64,000 bases of DNA from the NCBI RefSeq assembly GCF_019393635.1, contig NC_057863.1, positions 624,955,291-625,019,290 on the forward strand, in the 5' to 3' direction. The translations under genes were made by a program, and so were the position numbers. This DNA is from Dromiciops gliroides (Eukaryota > Chordata > Mammalia > Microbiotheria > Microbiotheriidae). Numbering within the stretch: the stretch's first letter is position 1; each line of letters opens with the position of its first letter. The notes beneath the pieces were generated by a model that did not search any database, was not told where the DNA came from, and saw only the letters and a program-made list of their open reading frames with translations. Of this stretch, positions 22,055-31,437 are shown one piece after another.

Positions 22055-22820
22055 CTAATGCATTGTTGGTGGAGCAGTGAACTGATCCAATCATTCTGGA
22101 GAGAAATTTGGAATTATGCCCAAAGGGCTATAAAGCTGTGCATACCCTTTGACCCAGCAATACCACTTTTGGGTCTTTTTCCCAAAGAGATCATAAAAAA
22201 GGGAAAAGGACCTACATGTACAAAAATATTTATAGCTGCTCTTTTTGTGGTGGCAAGGAATTGGAAATTGAGGGGCTGCCCATCAATTGGGGAATGGCTG
22301 AACAAATTGTGGTATATGAATGTAATGGAATTCTATTGTTCTGTAAGAAATGATGAGCAGGAAGAATTCAGAGAAATCTGGAAGGACTTGCATGAACTGA
22401 TGATGAGTGAGATGAGCAGAACCAGGAGAACATTGTACACAGAATCATCAACATTATGTGTTGATCAACTGTGATAGACTAGATTCTTCTTACCAGTACA
22501 ATGGTACAAGAAAGTTCCAAAGGACTCATGATGGAAAAAGCTCTCCAAAGCCAGAAAAACAACAACTGTGGAATATGGATGCTGATTGAACCATACTATT
22601 TCTTTTGGTTTGGGTGCTGTTGTTTTTCTTTTGTTGAGGTTTTTCCTTTTTGCTCTGATTCTTCTCTTATAACATGACTAATGCAGAAATATGTTTAATG
22701 TTATTATACATATATAACCTATATCAGATTACCTGCTGTCTTGGGGAGGGGAGTAGGGAGGAGAGGGAAGGAGAAAAATTGGAAATTGGAAATCTTATAA
22801 AAATAAATGTTGAAAACTAA
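22055..22820 (+). mobile_element. L1 ORF2 C-terminus and 3' UTR
   Basis: An open stretch (22028-22474) encodes IPFDPAIPLLGLFPKEI, TCTKIFIAALFVVARNW and CPSIGEWLNKLWYMNVMEFY, clear equivalents of the L1 ORF2 C-terminal segment. A 3' UTR ending AAATAAATGTTGAAAACT follows. It is 5'-truncated and retains about 140 codons of intact frame, the best preserved L1 piece here. It starts within A/T-rich sequence at 21945-22055. Confidence 0.88.
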
Positions 22821-22829
22821 AAAAAAAAC

Positions 22830-22985
22830 CACTTCGTGTTCCAAATTTTCTTCCTTCCTCCCTATCCCTCCTTAAGAACTCAAGCAATTCAATATGTTAT
22901 ACAAACATAGAAGATAAAAAACTTTAGAAAAAGGAACTAACAACAACAGCAGCAGCAAAATATACTTCCATCTATATTCAGGTAC
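22830..22985 (-). mobile_element. L1-type 3' end, minus strand
   Basis: TTCCAAATTTTCTTCCTTCC... is the complement of the L1 3' UTR end (G/A-rich terminus followed by AAATTGGAA), facing the plus-strand L1 that ends at 22820. Confidence 0.6.
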
Positions 22986-23039
22986 CATCAGTTCTTTCTC
23001 TGTAGATGGACTACCTTTTTTTTTTTAATTAATAAAGTA

Positions 23040-23156
23040 TTTTTTTTCCCTGTTACATGTAAAGATAGTTCTCAACTTTTGTCCATACAAGTTTCCAATT
23101 TCAGATTTTTCTCCCTCCCTCCTCCCTCCCCTGGACAGCAGGCAATCTGACATAGG

Positions 23157-23244
<88 letters not shown>

Positions 23245-23694
23245 GTATGTATATATATGTGTATGTATGTATGTATATGTATATATACATGCACATAAAA
23301 ACATTAAACATATTTCTGCATTAGTCATGTTATAAGAGAAAAATCAGAGCAATGACGAAAAACCTCAAAATAGAAAAACAACAGCGCCAAAACCAAAAGA
23401 AATAGTATGGTTCATGCAGCATCTATATTCCACAGTTTTTTTTTTTCCTGGATTTGGAGATCCTCCTCCATCATGAGTTCCCTGGAACTCTTCTGTACCA
23501 TTGCATTGGTGAGAAGAATATAGGATGGACTGCCTTTTTCATAAGACCTTCAGAGTTGTCTTGGATTACATTGCTGAAAATAACTAAGTCATTCATAGCA
23601 GATCATCTTACACTATTGCTGTTATTTGGTATACAATACATTTCACTTTGCATCAGTTCATGTAAGTCTTTCCAGGTTTTTCTGATGGCATCCT
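23040..23694 (-). mobile_element. L1 3' end, minus strand, with expanded TA tract
   Basis: The complement of the same L1 3' region: the 3' UTR G/A block, an expanded (TA)n where the family has ATATATAACCTATATC, the AACCAAAAGAAATAGTATGG block, and the ACTTTGCATCAGTTCATG segment (ORF2 C-terminus complement). Confidence 0.82.
23158..23290. repeat. (TA)n / (ATGT)n microsatellite
   Basis: About 50 bases of pure TA repeats pass into interrupted TATG/TATGT repeats, inside an L1 3' UTR. The Tyr/Ile-rich open frames across it are repeat translation. Confidence 0.95.
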
Positions 23695-23737
23695 AGAGCC
23701 ACAATTTAAGAAGGATATTGATAAGCTGGAGGAGGGT
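23695..23737 (+). mobile_element. L3/CR1 fragment, continuation
   Basis: AGAGCCACAATTTAAGAAGG then ATATTGATAAGCTGGAGGAGG continues the L3 line. The bases GAGCCACAATTTA also end the left piece at about 21930, marking the insertion duplication. Confidence 0.75.
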
Positions 23738-24726
23738 CAGTCAACTAATACTTGGTAAGCACCTCTCATGTACCAGGCATGGTGTGAAGGTCTGGGAATA
23801 GAAAGAAAGGTTAAAAAGATGATCACTGCTCTCAAGAAGCTCAAAGTCTAATGGGGGGGAGGGAATATGAAAACAACTGTGCACAAACAGGTTAGACAGA
23901 GTAAGTTGGAGATGATCAACAGAGGAATGGCACCAAGATTAAGGAGGCCTTTGAAAGGCTTCCTGAAGATTCAAGTAGGATTTTAGCTGAGACCTGAAGG
24001 AAGCCAGGGAAAGCCTGGAAGCATAAATGAGGAGGGGGAGTGCTCCAAGCATGGGGAACAGCTGGTGAAAATGCATGGTGGTAGGACATGGAGTGTCTGA
24101 ATGGAAGAAAAACAAGGAGCCCAGTGTGACTGGGTCACAGTGTTCATGAAAGGGGTTAGAAGACTGAAAAGGCAAGAAAGGGGTCAGGATATGAAGGACC
24201 TTCAAAACCTAATAAAGGATTTTAGAGCACTAGAGTTTATTGCATAGGTGGGTGACATGGTCAGACCCATACTTTAGGAAGATCCATTTGACAGCTGGTG
24301 GGAGAAGGGACTGGAATGGGGAGAGACTTGAGGCAGGAAGACCAACCAGCAGGCATGAGGCAATGAAAGCCTGCACCAGGGTAGTAGCAATGTCAGAGGA
24401 AGGAAAAGTTATTAGGGTTAGGGCTCTGTGAGATGTGACAGAGGTAGCAACAAGACTTGACAACTGACTGAATGTGGAGAGTGAGAAAGAGTAAGAGCCT
24501 AAGCATGACACCAAGGCTGCAAATCCAGGTGACTGGTAGATATTGCCTTGACAGTCAGAGGGAAATTAGGAAGAGGATGATGACTTTTGTTTTGGGCTTG
24601 TTGAATTCAAGATTTCTATGGGACATTCATTTTAAGATGTCTAAAAGTCTGTTTGGAGATTCAAGATGAATTCAGGAGAGAAATCAAGGCTGGCTAAGTA
24701 GATGTGAGTGTCATTTATATAATGTT
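23738..24726 (-). mobile_element. L2 LINE 3' region and ORF2 end, about 1 kb
   Basis: A long continuous complement of L2: CATGTACCAGGCATGGTGTG, CTCAAGAAGCTCAAAGTCTA, ACCTGAAGGAAGCCAGGG, GGGTGACATGGTCAGACC, and GAGAGACTTGAGGCAGGAAGACC. It lies inserted within the older L3 copy. Confidence 0.88.
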
Positions 24727-25265
24727 ATATGATGATTGAGGGAAAGGAGAATGTTTAACCTGCAGGAGAAAAAATGGAGCATGAGGGATAGAGGGAGATG
24801 GGTTTGGGAAGTGATCACTGTCTAAGTATTTAAAGAACTAATATATGGAAGAGGGTTGGACATTTTCAGTGTCTGGGGGAGAAGAAGGGAGATAATCAAA
24901 CCTGGTTAGTAGAAGTTGTAACCACTTTCTACCTGAGATCAAAGTAAGAAAGAACTTCCTGGGGCAGCTAGGTGGCGCAGTGGATAGAGCACCGGCCTTG
25001 GAGTCAGGAGGACCTGAGTTCAAATCCAGCCTCAGACACTTAACACTTACTAGCTGTGTGACCCTGGGCAAGTCACTTAACCCCAATTGCCTCACTAAAA
25101 AAAACAAAACAAAAAGAAAGAACTTCCTAATCATCAAAGCTATTTAAAAGTAGAATTAAGTGCCTCAGCTGTTAGGTATATTTTCCTGAAGATTCCTGTT
25201 CAGGTACAGGCTGAACTGTGAAAGTTCCTTTCTCCAGAAAATCTGTGATTCTCTGACTATGTGTT
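24727..25265 (+). mobile_element. L3/CR1 3' end
   Basis: It carries the GAAGAGGGTTGGACATTTTC, AGAAAGAACTTCCTAATCAT, GATTCCTGTTCAGGTACAGGCTG and CTGTGATTCTCTGA blocks of the L3/CR1 3' region, including the short repeated terminus. It is split by the SINE at 24961. Confidence 0.85.
24961..25113 (+). mobile_element. WSINE1-like SINE inserted in an L3 copy
   Basis: A full-length copy flanked by AAGAAAGAACTTCCT at 24946-24960 and 25114-25128. It splits the conserved ...AACTTCCTAA segment of an L3/CR1 3' end. Confidence 0.95.
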
Positions 25266-25289
25266 CAGATAGGGAAGAGAACAATGGGG

Positions 25290-25790
25290 ATTCCAGTTGG
25301 TGGGGAAGAATCCCTGGTGGGAAATAAACATGACCAGGGCCTTGAAGAATAGGGAGGATTTGAATGGTAAGGCATTTGTGGGAGGGGGAGGGAAGGAAAA
25401 AGGTGAAGTAATTGTCAGCCTGAACAAAGCAGAGATTCAGGGTGGTATAATCAGGAGACAAAAAGAGACCATAATCTTTGGACCAGATGAAGGCTGCTAG
25501 GGAATGGTGGGAAATAGGGCGGGACAAGCAGGGAAAAGTCAGATAATGGAAAGCCTTGCAAACAAATCAAAGTTTAGGTTCTCTACAATGGGTAGCAGGG
25601 AGCAATTTTTGTTTAGAGGGTGGGACAGATAGGTGATATGACAAAAATGGCGTTTAAGGAAAAAGAAAGATGAGGAATTTCTGAATTTGTGAAAACACGT
25701 ATGTAGTGGCAGAATATTATATACCCAATGTCATATTAAGTACTGGGGAGGCTATAAAAAAAAATAGCATAAAATAAGGTTCCTGATCCC
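25290..25790 (-). mobile_element. L2-like LINE fragment
   Basis: GAAAGCCTTGCAAACAAATC, GGGTAGCAGGGAGCAATTTT and GGTGATATGACAAAAATGGC correspond to the L2 segment at the ORF2 end, then ACTGGGGAGGCTATAAAAAA at the terminus. Confidence 0.65.
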
Positions 25791-25799
25791 AAATCACTT

Positions 25800-27055
25800 A
25801 TGCCCTGCTTGGGAGAGTAAACCATCATGTGTTTTCTGGTTTCTCTGCTGTGAACATGAAACTATGTTATAAAATACAAAGGAGCCTTAATAAGAGTCTT
25901 TGTTTTTTCCCAAAGCTGATAATTAGCAGGTAGGCAGGGAGAGAAATAACCTATTTCCTCTAGTTTCCTAAGTCTGAATCCCTGTCATCCTCACTAAAAA
26001 AACAAAACAAACCAAAACAAACCAAACAAAAAAAAAAACTGGTTAGTTTTCATTCTTTAATCATGGCTGGACATTCTACTGCATTTCCCTGACACAGACA
26101 TGATTAGATCGACTCTCTACCAATTAGGAATCCCCATTCTAAAGGAGCACTGATGTGGGAAAACATTGAAAACATCAGAGCAGCTGAATGGCCCCTGAGC
26201 CAACAGTGCATACAACAACCCATGGTCATTAGCATGGCAGGCATGCACAATCTCCAGTACACAGTGCTAGGCAAGGGCCAGCACTACTAAGACAAATGTG
26301 AAAAAAGTGCACAAAGAATCTTCCTAACTGGAAATGAGAAGTGGATTCCCATCCACCCATCTAACCCAGTTATACAACCTTCCCACTCAGGCTTATAAAA
26401 GGGAAAGGGGAAATGTAAAAACCTCTACATACTCAATAAACTGAGCAGAATGCTTTGTATCAGAATCATGTATATAAACACTGCATTTCCTGCTCTGTAC
26501 TTCACATGCTCTCTGGAAGGTTCACATTGGAGAACTGTTACAACAGTACATATAAGCTATTATCTTTATTATTGTTATTATACGATTCCAAACAAACATT
26601 AAGTAGCAGTAGTAACATCAAAATAAAATACAATCTAGTTCCAGTTCAAGAGAAAAGCAAACAAACAAACAGTTTGGGCTGAGTTTAGTTCTGTATTAGA
26701 TACAACATAATATTCAGCTATAATATGTATAATTATAACGTCAAGTATCATTATTATCCTATAAAGTTGAGAAAGGCTCTCCAGTGCTCTAGCAGAAATC
26801 ACAAATAAAATGAGCTAATTCTGAACTTGGCAATGAATTATTTAGTCTGAAACTTAAAATTTATGCTTTGTCTGTGACATAACATAACTAATACTCCAAA
26901 AGTTAACAATGTATAATGGAGTGTTCTGGAAACTCTTTATCTTAAACTGGAGCCTCATCATTTGCTTTACACCCAGTCAGTCACCATTTATTCACCATTC
27001 ACTTTGAATAAAGGAGCATGTTGATGTTACTACTTCCTCTTTGGGAGTTGAGGGT
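25800..27055. other. repeat-poor intergenic stretch (left part)
   Basis: Apart from an (AAAC)n-like run near 26000, no repeat family is recognisable and no frame resembles a known protein. A candidate region for conserved non-coding elements. Confidence 0.4.
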
Positions 27056-27059
27056 TACA

Positions 27060-27430
27060 ATCACAGTTACAATCACCAAATGTCAGAATTAGAAGTTAAC
27101 TCAAGGGCCGTCAGTCCAACTTGCACCTGAAAATGAATAACCGCTATAATATAATCAACAATTGACTGAAGACCACAAGGAAAGGAGGACTCACTACTTC
27201 CCCAGTCACTTCATTCTAGCTCTGATTATTAGAAAGTTTTTCCTAATATCTAAACTACATTCTTCCTCTTTTCAGCTTCTGCTCCTTGCTCCTAATTCTA
27301 CCCTCTAAAACTAGCAGAATAAGCCTGATTCTTCTTCCATTTGACAACCCTTTATACACTTCATCCTTATCATGCCCCACTGTTTTCTCTTCTCCAAGAT
27401 CCCCATATCTTTATTCACTCGTTTTACATG
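27060..27430 (-). mobile_element. CR1/L3-like 3' region, minus strand
   Basis: TTTTTCCTAATATCTAAACTACATTCTTCC and the following blocks are the usual complement of a CR1-type 3' region. The subfamily is uncertain. Confidence 0.5.
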
Positions 27431-28995
27431 AAATGTTAACAAGCTTGGTTCTCTGGTTTGAATATTAGAAGCAGGAAATTATAAAGTTGGGAGTTGTAGA
27501 GAACAGCAGGAAATAACAGCAAGTCACAACGGGAAATAAATGCACAGGAGTCCAGGTCCATTTGGCTCTGAGTAACTTCTGGCTCTTTCCAAAAAGCAGA
27601 TGAACTCCACAAGCATGAAGATTTGCCACCATTAAGGATGTTCTAAAATTTTTGCCATACAACTTAAAGGCATTTCCCTCAGAGAAGCTCCAGAAATGAA
27701 CAAGTCCAAAATGCCCGAAGGTAGTTTAAACTCAGGGTACAACTAACATGGATTTCCAAGTTCTGCTGTGTTCGTATAAAAAAAAAAAAAGTTCAATCTC
27801 ATCACCTTGTAAATACACCATGTACAATATATATCTCTAAATGTACATGCAATAAATACTGCCATGTACAAGATATATTTCTACATGAACATGCAGCAAA
27901 TCCTGAATTCAAAGGCTTTCACGTCTTGGAGGGACCCGCCAGAGATCCCTTGGGCCTCTTTAGCAGAGCCTTTGAGAGCCCAGGGTCACCTCCATGCTAT
28001 GATGAGGCATTAAGGAGGACTTCAGTGGAAAAAGTATTTATATATTCTTACTTGGAGCACATTTTCTTAAAATACCTCAAAGGCAGCAGGAAAATAAACT
28101 TACACCACTTATGTCATTTTTTCCTTCCCCTGCAATGTTGATTGATATTTAAATGAATATGTTCTTGCCAATTAATCTACACACCACCCTTTAGATTAGC
28201 ACAATCAATTCAATCAACTTGGCTCTGGGGAGAAACCACACATTGAGAAACCTTTTCTCCAGAAATCATAAATCAAATGCCAAATGTAGGAACCCTTTTG
28301 TAAGGATAACAAAAATGGTTCAGTTGGCTTTCTCTCTTCACCTCCCACACTTTCTTCCCATAGAAGCTTTAAATGTTGACGATCTAATGCTAAATATAAG
28401 ATCTGCATCAGATTTTGGCTCTAATTTATATTCTGGGACTCCAATAATGGCATCTTCTAAGCACTGTCAGCACTTGGACCAGGCGTCCCCATCCCACTGC
28501 TTTCCTGAGCTGTGGTGGAGGTATGTAATTTGTCTGATGAGAAGGCTTTGCACACTGTGTCTCCTGTGAACTGCAGCTCATGCATCATCTTTCTGTAACA
28601 GGCATTTTCACTAATTAGGGACAACCTCATATCAATTAACTTGGGTCTTAAAACCATGATTAAAGAACCCAAATTGTTGTTTATAGGAATTGCTATATCA
28701 GTGACAGATGGTTTCAGAATACATGGGCAGGAGGAGATAGATAGATGGTGCTTGAAATAGGCTTACCCCCAAATCCACAGACAAGGCTAAATTGCCACTA
28801 AGCATCCATCCATTCTTCATAGGAGGAGATAGACGCAAACAGGCAAGGTTGTAAAAGAAGAATATTCCAGTCAAAATGGAGGGCATGGGAAGAATCATTT
28901 GCAAAGGAACAAGGCCCACCACACAATGACATTTCACATAATATCCACATCTCTCATTTCCCCAAACTCTAAGACCCAAGCCTAAGGTAGACACT
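27431..28995. other. repeat-poor intergenic stretch (right part)
   Basis: It lies about 18 kb upstream of the inferred KIF1B start and 20 kb downstream of UBE4B. No repeats are recognised. Short open frames (for example 28219-28569 plus, 28698-28994 minus) lack recognisable domains. Confidence 0.4.
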
Positions 28996-28999
28996 TAAA

Positions 29000-29700
29000 A
29001 CACCCAACTTTTCTGATGATACCTGCTGGGTATAGTCAATCCTCAACATTTAACTTTTGTGACTTCAAGCATTCCCATGATTTCATTTTTAAATTTATTT
29101 TTATAATTTTTAAAATTTATTTATTTATATTAGCTTTATTTTCACTTTTCCATTGGCAACTATGCATATTCATGGGTATGTGGAGAAGAGGGGGAAAAAA
29201 TGAGAGACACAGTGGGTACAAGTTTGTGGAGTGGCTGGTATTCTACTAGGTGCTTCACTGGTCTTATTCACCCCACTGTTGTAAAGAGCCCCCCTCCAAC
29301 CCCACCATGTATTCCTTGCCTATTTTCATTATCATCTTTAAAAACTCAAGTTTTGTGTTGCAATTATGCCCCCAAAGCACAGTGCAAGTCCTTTGGGCTC
29401 TAAGCCCAAGTGTGCAAAGTCAACAATGTGGATTAGTGAGAAAATAAAGGTGTTAGATAAATTTCGTGCTGGAATGTCTGCAGCTGCTGTTGGCTGGGAG
29501 ATCCTTCAGGATCTCAATTGGCCCACAAAGCAGACATCTCTGGCAGGTTATTTCAAGCTGGTGCGTCCTTCACCATCTCCAATGTCATCCAACAGCTGTG
29601 AAGAACAGTGCTGGAGGTGATGTCAAGAACTCCAAGTCTTCTGACAGCAGCAACTAAAGACCCAACAGCCTCTCCCTCGATTTTCAGAAGGTGTCCAAGG
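29000..29700 (+). mobile_element. Tigger/pogo-like DNA transposon remnant
   Basis: The frame from 29366 reads MPPKHSASPLG, then WISEKIKVLDKFRAGMSAAA, which resembles the CENP-B/Tigger helix-turn-helix (family EKIKVLDKLxxGxSxxAVGRE). The similarity fades after about 45 residues and the rest of the transposase is absent. The match is by eye and modest. Confidence 0.45.
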
Positions 29701-29714
29701 TGAAGAGGTTTTTC

Positions 29715-29752
29715 GTTTGTTTGTTTTTTGTGAAGCGCCACCTAGCTGACCC
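29715..29752 (-). mobile_element. minimal SINE remnant
   Basis: A T-rich stretch and GTGA are joined to CGCCACCTAGCTGACCC, the two ends of a minus-strand SINE with the interior gone. Confidence 0.55.
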
Positions 29753-30074
29753 AAGGTTTTACAGTAATAAAGCATATATTAGTTAAAAAATGTTTTAGTT
29801 TTAAGAATTTTATTTGCTGTAGAGTATGGTACTTTAGATTTCATGTGTTATGAAAATGAATATGGTCTGAAATAAAATGTTTATTATAAAGATGTTAGCT
29901 CAAAAGGTTACAGAATTCTAAAGGATGACTAGTGAGAAAAGTTTTGCACGTTATCGATTTTATTTTGTGTACTACATTTTAGAGGTTATTTCATAGTTAC
30001 TGTGTTATGAAAAGTGCAGATTATCAGAACTGATATTTTGTTATAAAGAACCATTTGTAGAAAAGTGTGTTTTC

Positions 30075-30218
30075 GGGGCAGCTAGGTGGTGCAATGGATA
30101 GAGCACCGGCCCTGGAGTCAGGAGGACCTGAGTTCACATCTGGCCTCAGACACTTAACACTTACTAGCTGTGTGATCCTGGGCAAGTCACTTAACCCCCA
30201 TTGCCTCACTAAAAAAAA
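30075..30218 (+). mobile_element. WSINE1-like SINE, full length
   Basis: Flanked by AAAAGTGTGTTTTC at 30061-30074 and again from about 30219. It lies in an AT-rich region after a Tigger-like remnant. Confidence 0.95.
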
Positions 30219-30278
30219 AAAAGTGTGTTTTCAGCAATCTCTGACAAAAGATTGCAGATTTTGGTGGTTGTGGGAACC

Positions 30279-30331
30279 TAAAGGTAAATATTGATACATT
30301 GAACCTATCAATGTATCAATATTTACCTTTA
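30279..30331. repeat. perfect 24-bp inverted repeat with 5-nt loop
   Basis: The left arm (30279-30302) and right arm (30308-30331) are exact reverse complements, AT-rich, around the loop ACCTA. Flanking bases do not pair. It is not part of a repeat family I recognise. Confidence 0.9.
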
Positions 30332-30671
30332 AACTTTTGTGCTCTTTCTAGTAACAGATTGACTGTATTTTGTATTGACATTATATTTGCTCTTGAGTAT
30401 ATAAATCTAAAACAAAAATATGATTATATTTGCTTATTAGATATATACAATATCTAACATGGTATATTTTGAGTATGTATATTTAAAACATAGGGCAGCT
30501 CAGTGGCTTAGTGGATAGAGCGCTGGGCCTCAAGTCAGGAAGACTCGTCTTCCTGAGTTCAAATCTGGCCTCAGTATGACCCTGGGCAAGTCACTTCACC
30601 CTGTTTGCCTCAGTTTCCTCATGTATAAAATGAGGTGGAGAAGGAAAGAACAAACCACTCCAGTATCTTTT

Positions 30672-30818
30672 TTTTTTTTTTTAGTGAGGCAGTTGGGGTT
30701 AAGTGACTTGCCCAGGGTCACATAGCTAGTAAGTGTTAAGTGTCTGAGGCTGGATTTGAACTCAGGTACTCTTGACTCCATGGCCAGTGCTTTATCCACT
30801 GCGCCACCTAGCTGCCCC
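30672..30818 (-). mobile_element. WSINE1-like SINE, first of two in one target
   Basis: A minus-strand copy inserted in an RTE-tailed SINE. It is bounded on both sides by (ACT)CCAGTATCTTTT, which also bounds the next copy. Confidence 0.95.
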
Positions 30819-30833
30819 ACTCCAGTATCTTTT

Positions 30834-30979
30834 TTTTTTTTTTTTTTTTGGTGAGGCAGTTGGGGTTAAGTGACTTGCCTAGGGTCACACAGCTAAGTTA
30901 AGTGTCTGAGGCCGGATTTGAACTCAGGTCCTCCTGAATCCAGGGCCGGTGCTCTATCCACTGCGCCACCTAGCTGCCC
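30834..30979 (-). mobile_element. WSINE1-like SINE, second of two in one target
   Basis: A minus-strand copy missing a few body bases (CTAAGTTAAG). The same target sequence TCCAGTATCTTTT reappears at 30980-30992. Confidence 0.95.
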
Positions 30980-31102
30980 TCCAGTATCTTTTAAAAAAAA
31001 AAACCCAAATATGGTCACAAAGAGTTGGATATGACCGCAATGACTGAACAATAAAATATTTAAAACAAATATATGATATAGACTTTAAAAAGAACAGGTC
31101 TG

Positions 31103-31253
31103 GGGGCAGCTAGATGGCGCAGTGGATAGAGCACTGACCCTAGAGTCAGGAGTACCTGAGTTGAAATCTGGCCTCAGACACTTAACACTTACTAGCTCTG
31201 TGACCCTGGGCAAGTCATTTAACTCCAATTGCCTCACCAAAAAAAAAAAAAAA
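31103..31253 (+). mobile_element. WSINE1-like SINE, first of a pair with shared target
   Basis: A plus-strand copy with the AATTGCCTCACC junction. It is flanked by AAAAGAACAGGTCT at 31088-31101 and 31254-31267. Confidence 0.95.
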
Positions 31254-31268
31254 AAAAGAACAGGTCTT

Positions 31269-31423
31269 GGGGCAGCTAGGTGGTGCAGTGGATAAAGCAC
31301 TGGCCTTGGACTCAGGAGGACCTGAGTTCAAATCCAGCCTCAGACACTTGACACTTACTAGCTATGTGACCCTGGGCAAGTCACTTAACCCTCATTGCCC
31401 TGAAAAGAAAAAAAGAAAAAAAA
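31269..31423 (+). mobile_element. WSINE1-like SINE, second of a pair with shared target
   Basis: A plus-strand copy with a different CATTGCCCTG junction and a G-interrupted A tail. It is flanked by AAAAGAACAGGTCT at 31254-31267 and 31424-31437. Confidence 0.95.
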
Positions 31424-31437
31424 AAAAGAACAGGTCT

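Larger units (their letters stand above)
30493..31055 (+). mobile_element. RTE-tailed SINE (RTESINE-like), interrupted
   Basis: The head resembles the WSINE head, but the body continues CAGTTTCCTCATGTATAAAATG, GAAGGAAAGAACAAACCACT, and ends with an RTE/BovB-type GTCACAAAGAGTTGGATATG tail and TGACTGAACAATAAAA. Two minus-strand WSINE copies (30672-30979) split it. RTESINE is my recollection of the marsupial family name. Confidence 0.8.

Noticed and set aside
22028..22474. 148-codon open frame as a host gene
   Set aside because: Its sequence matches the C-terminal part of L1 ORF2. It is a 5'-truncated retroelement without a start.
23072..23328. Tyr/Ile-rich open frames
   Set aside because: Translation of a TA/ATGT microsatellite.
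29366..29620. A functional transposase-derived host gene
   Set aside because: Only about 45 residues resemble a Tigger helix-turn-helix. The rest of the transposase, including the catalytic domain, is absent.
30279..30331. A microRNA precursor
   Set aside because: A perfect 24-bp AT-rich stem with a 5-nt loop is too short and too perfect for a typical animal pre-miRNA, and there is no supporting context.
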